Source: Pleurodeles waltl | Lineage: Eukaryota; Chordata; Amphibia; Caudata; Salamandridae | Assembly (NCBI RefSeq): GCF_031143425.1 | Contig: NC_090451.1 | Location: 351,858,339 to 351,922,338 of the forward strand | DNA length: 64,000 nt | Reading direction: 5' to 3' | Shown here: one piece after another, positions 56,795 through 64,000 of the stretch | Layout of the letters: each line of letters begins with the position of its first letter | Numbering within the stretch: the stretch's first letter is position 1 | Notes under the pieces: generated by a model | What the model was told of the DNA's origin: nothing | Database searches by the model: none | Seen by the model: only the letters and a program-made list of their open reading frames with translations | Made by a program: the position numbers and the translations under genes

Positions 56795-59700
56795 TCAGGA
56801 CCACAACATCTGAAGCAGGTCTGCTGCAACCAGCCCACATCGAGGGCAGGCTGCATCAGTGAGATTGAAGGATTGGTTGATTTTAGCAGGGGTGAGATAG
56901 ACCCTGTGTAGCATATAGAACTGGATCAGGTGAAATCGTGGTACGTTTGTGGGGCTTTCCAAGGCTGCAACCCATTCCTTATCCATGCAAGGTCCAGCAA
57001 AGTCACCCTTCCAGCGGGCTCAGCGGGTGGCATGCGTGGAGGCAGTGTGAGCTCGCAGTGAGCTGGCTAACCAACTCACAACAAGACTTCCTGGTCCCAT
57101 GACTTGCAGATACTGTACTACTAAGTGTGTAGAAGGTTTGGTAAAGAGGTCGCTAGTAAGAGTTGTACAGAAGAAGCTGTGCCGGCGACAAGCCAGTGTC
57201 TTCCATCAGCACATTGAAGGGGGCCAGTGCACTATCTCTGTAGAGGTCTCCCAAAGTGTGTATTCCAGCAGCGTGCCAGGCTTCCAGTGCTGCTGCGGAT
57301 GTTAGCAGAGCATTGCTAGTGCTGGTGCATAAGGAACTGTGTGCACTTGTGAGATGGAGTCTCCTACAATAACAGCAGTGCGCCAAGCACAACCACATGG
57401 GGTCTGGCGCCCCTGTGCACTTGATTGGGTGGAACAAGTGGGACACGGATAGCGTCCAGGGTGGCAGCGCAGTAGCCGTGCCTGACAGCTGTAAGCCCCA
57501 GAGCCATCTAGCCACCCATTATAGTTGGGAGGCTCAAAGGCTTTGCTCCAAATCGGTACGCGAGACCACCCTGGTCGGGCGACTAATTAAATTTTGCTAG
57601 TGCCACTGTACAGCTGCCCTTGTTCCAGATAAATTCCCCGATCCTGGGTTCCAGTTCCCTAGATAATTTGACTGGGATATATAGAGGTAAATTGTAAAAG
57701 TAATACAACAGCCAAGGGAGGACCACCAGCTTCAGGAGGGCCTCTCGCCCCATCATCGACAGTGGCCGCATTTGCCAGAAAGTCATCTGGGCTCAGATAG
57801 ATGCAACTGCACAGTTGAGATTTTCATTGTACAGAATCTCCAGATATTGAAATGTCCTGGATTGCCCAGGGATGGGCACACTGGAGAACAGAAGTCCCAG
57901 ATCCCGCAAGTCATGCGTAAAAAAATTGAATAAGCATGACTTCGCCCAGTTCACGCGCAGTCCAGACAAGGTGGCAAAATGCTGCAGTATGACAGCAGGA
58001 ATATTGGAGATGTCTCTGAAATACAGGAGGAGATCATCCACATGAAGGGACACAATATGCGACCTGTCACACAGTAGGATGCCCTGGCCTCCCCCCGGCG
58101 CTGGACGTCCGCTGCCAATGGCTCCATTGCCAAAGAAAAGAGCAATGGGGGGAAAGGGGCAGCACTAGCGGTCCCTCTGCCAATTGATATCGGCCCGGAG
58201 ATGGTCAAGCCAGTCTTGACTCTGATCAAGGGCTGAGCATATAGCAGCTGGACTAGTCGTAAGAAGCGGGGGCCATGGCCATTACAATGTAGTACCACGA
58301 AAAAGAAAGGCCACTCCAGTGAATCGAAGGCTTTTTCAAGATCCAGTACGAGGCAACCAGCCTCAGGCCAGTTTTGTGTTGAGTACTTCATGACGTGGAA
58401 GAAGTACCTGAGATTCAATGAGGTACTGTGCACTGGTACCAATCCGAGGTGCCAATCGGATTGCCAGACTTTTAGCCAGGATCTTATAATCTGTGTTGAG
58501 CATCACTAGTGGCCTATAGGAGCCCACCTCCACTGGGTCCTTGCCACACTTAGGGAGGGAGATCAGAAGGGCCTTGTGCTGAGAAGCAGTCAGGGTGGCC
58601 ACCAACAGAGCCTCCTAGTACAGCCGCAGTAAGCTGGGAGCATATAGGGATGAGAAAGCTTTATAAAATGTGACCGTAAGGCCATCTGGACCCGGGGTTC
58701 TACCAGTGGCCAAGGCACATATGCAGTTCTGTTTCTCAAGCAGCGTTATAGGCTCGTCCAGCTCTGTTTGCTGCTCAGTCGTGAGACAGGGCAGTGAGGG
58801 CGGGGATAAAAATGCGTCAATGTCCGCTGTGCCTGCTGACACAGTCGATTGATACAAGAGTGCATAGTGTCACGTGAGTTAGTCCTGTATCTCACTCTGG
58901 GTGTGGAGCATGGGTCCTGCAGCCGAGCGCAATGCCAGGATAGGAGTGCAAGATTGCTCCTGGCTTATCAGCCTGGCCAACAACCGGCCCAATCAACTGC
59001 AGCATGTGTGGGGGATGAGTGAGCTGCATAATTCAGGCATGACAGCCTCTCCAACAGGGATCCATGCTCCCTTTATCTGTCTGTAAGCCGGTGTCTCTCT
59101 GCATGATCACAGATCATGCGAGTCTCATACTGCAAGAGTGCCCCTTCTACTCAGGTTAAGTCACGTTTAAAATATTTGCGCATGTTCCAGTGCAAACAAT
59201 GTCCCCGCATCGTAACCTTAAATGCATCCCACTCAAGTAGCCTTGAGGATGCAGTGCCATCATTGCAGTCAAAATATCTGGTTATGGCAGTGCCCAGAGA
59301 CGTCCTAAAGGAGATGTCTTCCAGTGTCTCAGGTTGTAACCGCTGAGTGAGGATAACAGGGCAGAATTGTCCTACTCCCGTTGTAGTTATTTTGGATTGT
59401 GATGATAGTGAGTTTGCCCCAGATAGTCGGTTAGCAGTACTTTGGGGATCATATGGTCTATGCAGAGGATTCTGTCAAGTTGCACATCTAATTGGTGCTA
59501 GGCGGAATAAAACGAGAAAACCCTCTCCATGCCATTTCGCTGGCGCCAGAGGTCTGTCAAATGCCAGTGCTGAAACCAGTCCTGCAATGAGCGTGCAGCA
59601 GATATCGTGGGTGCATTAGGCAATGGCAGGAAGGAATGATCAAGTCCTGGGTCGATGACACCATTAAAATCTCCCCCTGTGAGCCACATGAGGCCGCTCC

Positions 59701-60072
59701 AGTAGGAAAAGGCACTAGATAACTGGTGAAAGAAGGAAGCTTGTTCTGTGTTTAGTGTGTAAATTGATCCTAATAATAGTGTAGGGCCATCCAAGTGCCC
59801 ACGCACAAATGTAGCGGCCTTTAGTGTCAATATCACATTCGTTCCCCATGAAAGGGGTACCTGGCCGAATCCATATAAAGGCCCTCTAGCATATGAGGTA
59901 AAGTGAGTTGCAAACAGCTGTCCTCGCCAGCGCCCCAGCACACTAGTGGTTTCCAGGAGCATGAGGTGAGTTTCCTGCAAGAGTGCGATATGCACTGTCT
60001 TTTTAGGTATGAGTAAATGGAATATCTACGCATGGGCATGTTTATACCTCTCACATTGTTAGTGTGAGCCAT
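56795..60072 (-). pseudogene. L1-D ORF2 remnant (endonuclease, RT, C-terminal domain)
   Basis: The ATG at 60072 begins MAHTNNVRGINMPMRR. Endonuclease: ALLQETHL, then LTGGDFNGVIDPGLDHS (59498-59995). RT: GRTPGPDGLTVTFYKAF (58615-58857), LNTDYKILAKSLAIRL (58363-58605), LVLDLEKAFDSLEW and PPLLFSLAMEPLAADV (57951-58442), and the active site SLHVDDLLLYF (57793-58053), where the Asp pair is kept. C-terminal block: AACPRCGLVAADLLQMLWS (56795-56986). Several frameshifts, and GRGTRQG has become GRGTASA. Better preserved than L1-A and L1-B, but dead. Confidence 0.9.
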
Positions 60073-60899
60073 TGGTAGCTGGCAGTGATTTAAAAAATAC
60101 ATGTGACTGCAGCGTGGCCACAGGGGTGCCCCACATTCGAGAACCAGTTTGTGGGGGCTGGTAGGGGGGGTTGAAAGGTCGAGCTCCATCCGGCCACCAA
60201 AAGGTGCAGCAAAAAACAAACATATGCCATAAAAACAGAACATAGGAATACCATTGGGGCAGAGAGACAACTGGTATCTGCCCAAACTACCAAACCTCAC
60301 TGTCTGGCACAACTAGAATAGAGGATAGAGGAAGAAAGTACCTTCGAGGGAGCCCAACAGTGGAAGCCTCAGATACAGCAGGTATGCAGGCAATAACAGG
60401 ATTTTTGGCATAGTGTACAGAGTGAGAAGCGGGAGGGGAAAAGTGGAGAGAGGTGAGGAATGGGTGGGTAAGATTAGAGTGGGTGGTAAGAGAGCAAGTA
60501 TGACACCCCCTTCGGGGCACTAGATCATTCCGGGCAAATGACATGTAAGTATAGTCGAACCGTTTGGAATATCAACAGGAAGTATCATAGTAAGTGTGCG
60601 GGTGGAGATCCAGAGCAGTTTTCAACTTGGATTATGTAATCTGCTGTCTGCAGCGTCAGGTGGAGCTGCTGAGTCGGCCTCCGAATGGCCCCCACTGACA
60701 GTCTTCCCCACTGCCGGAACCATTGAGGCCCCCCTCGAGGTCCGAGACGTTTTGCTTCTCTGTTGCAAGACGCAGCATCGGTTTTGTATGATCTATTCTA
60801 AGTCAGGAGCATGGACTGACCACGTCTTCGACCTCTAGGACAACTAGGCTATGACCCCCATTCCTCACCATGGGCCACCAGTGAGGTTTGCTGATGGGC

Positions 60900-61676
60900 C
60901 AAACCTGTTGTTTTCTTACACTTCCAGGTGGCTTCAGGAGTATCAAAGAATCTCGTTTTCCCCTGGGCCACAACTCACAGTCTGGCAGGGAAAAGAATAG
61001 AGCACTTCGAATTGAGGATGCGCAACTGGCGCTTCACAGATTAGAACAAAGTCCTCTGCACGGCAATGGTGTAATCAGGGAACATCATTACCTTGGTATT
61101 GCCCACTTGAAGGGCTGGGAGTGCCTTCACCTCATGCAGTATTGTGTCTGTCTACGTAATGAAGCAAGAAGAACAGGAGGGGTCTTGTGTTCAATCCCGG
61201 TGGTGGGAACCGCACCAAGACTGGATGAGCTTGTCCAGCGGAGAAGAACTGTGTAAGGGACTCAGACGGGACCAGTTCATGTATCCACCACTTGATGTAG
61301 GAGGCAGCGTCAGTGCCCTCCACTCCCTCTGGGAGGCCCACCACACAAATATTATTTCTCCTAGTACGCCCCTCTGTATCTTCGCTCTGTTCCAATGCAG
61401 TTACACGATCAAGTAGGGTCTGCATAGAGGTTTCCATCTGACGGGTCTTGGGGGTCAGGTTGTTCAAATTGTACACTAGTAACAGGCCCTGTACGCCAGC
61501 TGGCGAAGATCAGCATGAAGCAAGGTGATGTCGGTGGCCACTTTATCAATCTTGTGCTCCAATGATCTTGTTCAGTCCAGGGATGCGCCAAGGCATTCCA
61601 CCGCCACCAGGATGGCATCCAGCTTTCGGCCAGTGGACGTTGATGTGCCAGATCCTGGCGTCGGAGTTGCTGCCAT
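60900..61676 (-). pseudogene. L1-D ORF1 remnant
   Basis: The ATG at 61676 begins MAATPTPGSGTSTSTGRKLD, followed by HKIDKVATDITLLHADLRQLA. The piece at 61132-61476 has a coiled coil, then GRTRRNNICVVGLPEGVEG (RRM entry) and SAGQAHPVLVRFPPPG, the conserved C-terminal block. Stops lie after residue 34 and around the coiled coil. Confidence 0.85.
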
Positions 61677-62617
61677 TTCCAGAGCATAAACACCCCATAG
61701 CGCTATCTGCTAAAGGTAAGCAGCCAAAGCTGGTTGAATGGGTATCGTGGGCAGCGGCAGCTAACTACCAGCGTACAGGAGCCAACTGCAACACCCAACT
61801 GTTCTGCTAGTGCAGGCTGAGTGCTGGGCAACAGTTGGGCGCTAGTAGGTCTCGTCGCTGGGGGGCTCACTCATGCCAAAGGACACCAATCATGTTGCAG
61901 ATTCAAGGAAAGAGGGCCAGCTTGCATGCGCCTTGTGACATCCAAGGAGACGCAGCAGCACGAGCAGCCCCACATCGCAGACAGCAGCTTCAAATGTGCC
62001 AGTCCAGGGGATCGCGACACAGACCACCACTCACAGTCCACTGCCCTCAGGTCTGGCACTATATTGACCTTGGATCTTGACAGCGGTGCACGGTTTGACC
62101 TACGCACCCGCTGTTACCATTGTTCATTCCAGGGGGGCAAGGGATGGGAAACAAACCACCCGTCAAGGTGCCCTCCACAAGCCAAATCTGGTCCTTTCGG
62201 GTGGCCCCCAGTCAAAATGGGAGGATAGTGCTCTCCAGGCTAGCCAAGCAGTGGTAGGCCTCAGTTGCTCCAACTCATTCACGATGAGGCAGGCGCACAG
62301 CCTCCTGCTTTTAAACGAGGCTGAGGGCTCTACTGGCTGTCAAGAGTGGCAGCAGGCCCGGCGCGAAGCAAATGATCAGGCTTCCCCCTGCTACCAGAGT
62401 CCGGGGGGAGTTCGAGGACTGCCCCAGGTCCAGAAGCGTGCTCGCCGTTGCGACACACACTGCAGAACGAGTGCCTCCCCCAGACTCGTCTTACATGCAG
62501 CCCCCCCTTCCTGCAGGCCCACTTACTGCCTCTCTCCCTCTGGTGGTCCACCGATCAATGCCCCGCTCCCGGGGGGCCCTGACTCCTGCTGGGGAGCCGG
62601 AGCGACCCCCACTCAAG
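61677..62617 (-). promoter_or_regulatory. L1-D 5' untranslated region
   Basis: CpG-rich leader ending exactly at the target duplication, so the 5' end looks complete. A plus-strand open frame from 62077 passes through it into DIRS-C and is not a gene. Confidence 0.5.
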
Positions 62618-62631
62618 TAAAAAAAAAATAC

Positions 62632-63920
62632 AAGGCCATGCCCAGCGTTTTTGAGCTAGCCAACCCCTCCAGAGCGCCTTTGGGGCCCCGTGGAGTCGGA
62701 AAGTGCCCCATCATATCACACACTGGTGGCTCCAGCCCCAGCTCTGATGGGCTGCTGGGGATCCGATCAGGGATACAGACCGATGCTGATCAAGTTATAG
62801 CGACCTTCCCCGGTTCTGACGCTCCCTGAATCCATCACTGAGCTCGACCGACTCCGATTCCAGCACTGACAGGGGACCCATGTGTCTTAAGTTGGCACCT
62901 GAGCCTTATTCTGAAGGGCTCTGCCTCAGGGAAGAATGTGAGGGGTCAACAGACCCTTTAGAATACCAGCTTGAAGGCCAGGAAAGCATGGACTGGTATG
63001 AGGAATTGGGTGATGCTAGGAGACTGGATATATTTCCATATGCTTTCATGCTTTCTCCCCCTACTGTATTTATGGAGGAGGGAGCAACATATGCCATGGT
63101 GGTGAAGAGGGCTGCTGGGGTCCTAGATCTTGAGTTTCCCTTGGTGTAAAGACTAACATCTTGACAGAAGTGCTACAGCGTTGGGCTTCCTCTTCTGAAC
63201 CCCTGCTCCCTTTTAATGAAGCAGTAACTTCCTGCTGTTAGCCTGGTCCAAACCCAGCACAGGGGCTCCTGTGAACAGGATAATTGCCCACTGTCACCAC
63301 CTCGCACCTGGGGACCCAAACTTCCTCACGGAAAACCTCACCACTGAGAGGTTGGTGGTCCAAGCCTCTACCTCCCATAGTGTGTTCCCTACCCCACCCC
63401 CGGGCAGGGAAACCAAGGCTAGATAGCTTCAAAAAGATGTTTTTTTCTACCAGCCTTGCATTGCGAGCAGTGAACAGCACATACTTATTGGGCCACTATT
63501 CCCACACTTTGTGGGACTGGGTAGCGCAAGTGCTGCCACAGGTTGTGGCGGAAGCCCTGGCCATTCTTTCCCAAGCGGTCAAGGACGAGATTTAGACACA
63601 GCCGACTCACTGGACAGAGTGGTTTCCACAACGGTGATACTCAGATGCCACTCCTGGCGGAAAACATCTGGCCTATCAGGGAATGTCCATGCTTTCCTCA
63701 TGATAATGCCCTTTGATGGCAATCATCGCTTCGGAGACAAGGAAGGCTCTGTGCTGGAGTGCTTTAAGTACTTGCGGGCTACAGCCAATTCCTTGGACCT
63801 CTCATCTGCTCTGCATCACCCCAGGTCTGCCTTTTGCTCCTTTTGTGGCTATGGAAGGTATTCAACCACACCAACCCTATTCAAGCTACCATCCCACTCA
63901 AGTTTCCCACCCTATGCGTA
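62632..63920 (+). pseudogene. DIRS-C gag, 3' part
   Basis: Starts KAMPSVFELANPSRAPLGP, aligning with FYEANRLIFGHQNQSRIRP of DIRS-A (8550). The middle piece 62880-63149 is acidic and Tyr-rich. The core at about 63280-63600 (SFKKMFFSTSLALRAVNSTY, LLGHYSHTLWDW) matches DIRS-A's LGKKLFSSNSLALRSVNTT and LLGCYSHPLWD. Next come DSLDRVVSTTVILR and a SGLSGNVHAFLM stretch, again as in DIRS-A. Several frameshifts. RT should begin just beyond the window. Confidence 0.8.
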
Positions 63921-64000
63921 GGCAAGGGCTCACTTCACACTGATCCCATGGGTCAGGTGCCTCAGAAGTCTGCTACAGCCATTAATCCGCTGGAAGCTGC

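Larger units (their letters stand above)
53011..62617 (-). mobile_element. L1-D: full-length L1-like LINE with target duplication, split by an LTR
   Basis: The target duplication is 14 bp with one mismatch: TAAAATAAAAATAC at 52997-53010 and TAAAAAAAAAATAC at 62618-62631. It is followed on the left by the T-rich start TTTTATTC (inverted AATAAA). Without the LTR at 53150-56086 and one duplication copy the element is about 6.67 kb, full length for L1. ORF1 starts at 61676 and ORF2 at 60072; the leader is CpG-rich (61677-62617). Both ORFs are interrupted. Confidence 0.88.
52140..64000 (+). mobile_element. DIRS-C: DIRS-type element split by L1-D, 3' part beyond window
   Basis: Two pieces, about 52140-53010 and 62632-64000, join within one gag gene of the DIRS-A type once L1-D and one duplication copy are set aside. 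A TATA-like CATATAAGC at 52321 lies about 130 bp before the gag start at 52453, the same spacing as in DIRS-A. The left end is decayed and I could not find the terminal repeat, so 52140 is approximate. RT, recombinase and the right end should follow beyond 64000. Confidence 0.75.

Noticed and set aside
62077..62829. 250-codon plus-strand open frame
   Set aside because: Chimera of antisense L1-D leader and DIRS-C gag; only its last part (from 62632) is meaningful.
1..64000. CRISPR arrays, tRNA or rRNA genes, bacterial operons
   Set aside because: No spaced direct repeats, cloverleaf genes or Shine-Dalgarno-led gene runs seen; the content is eukaryotic.

Overview
The window reads as intronic DNA from a very large, repeat-packed amphibian genome, most likely a salamander or newt. 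Four things point there: several DIRS-type tyrosine-recombinase retrotransposons, long L1-like LINEs on both strands, large LTRs inserted inside other elements, and about 1.6 units of a 329-bp tandem repeat with a decayed hammerhead ribozyme and a snRNA-type octamer, which closely resembles newt satellite 2. The one host coding piece I can name is an 84-bp exon at 30250-30333 (+ strand) whose 28 codons match the centrosomal protein CEP89 as I remember it. Nearly everything else is transposable elements or anonymous intron.

Layout. 1-4575: 5' two thirds of an L1 (L1-A, minus). About 5204-15060: an old, heavily broken L1 (L1-B, plus), split by a DIRS element (DIRS-A, 7803-12884) with inverted terminal repeats and an internal complementary region. 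15061-18342: anonymous sequence with two exon-like open stretches (17342-17522 and 17705-17924). 18343-19031: truncated LTR. 19032-19345: degenerate simple repeat. 19395-19912: satellite-2-like units. 19913-26270: near full-length L1-C (minus). 27090-29244: a solo-LTR-like element. 30250-30333: the CEP89 exon. 31124 to about 51160: an endogenous retrovirus (minus; gag, protease, RT, RNase H, integrase, env, all broken), interrupted by DIRS-B (37013-46208) and by a solo LTR (46363-47516). DIRS-B is itself interrupted by another LTR (40512-43172). About 52140 to the window end: DIRS-C (plus), split inside gag by L1-D (53011-62617, minus), which in turn holds an LTR (53150-56086).

How the parts relate. 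Insertion order can be read from the nesting and from target-site duplications: retrovirus first, then DIRS-B and the solo LTR, then the LTR in DIRS-B; separately DIRS-C, then L1-D, then its LTR; separately L1-B, then DIRS-A. Three 2.2-2.9 kb LTRs share TGT(A)GGA-type ends and all have perfect 5-bp duplications. The best preserved element gene is the DIRS-B tyrosine recombinase (349 codons, catalytic residues present). The other element genes carry stops, frameshifts or insertions. No prokaryotic features, tRNA genes, rRNA genes or CRISPR arrays were seen. Family assignments rest on motif reading and remembered protein families, without database searches.
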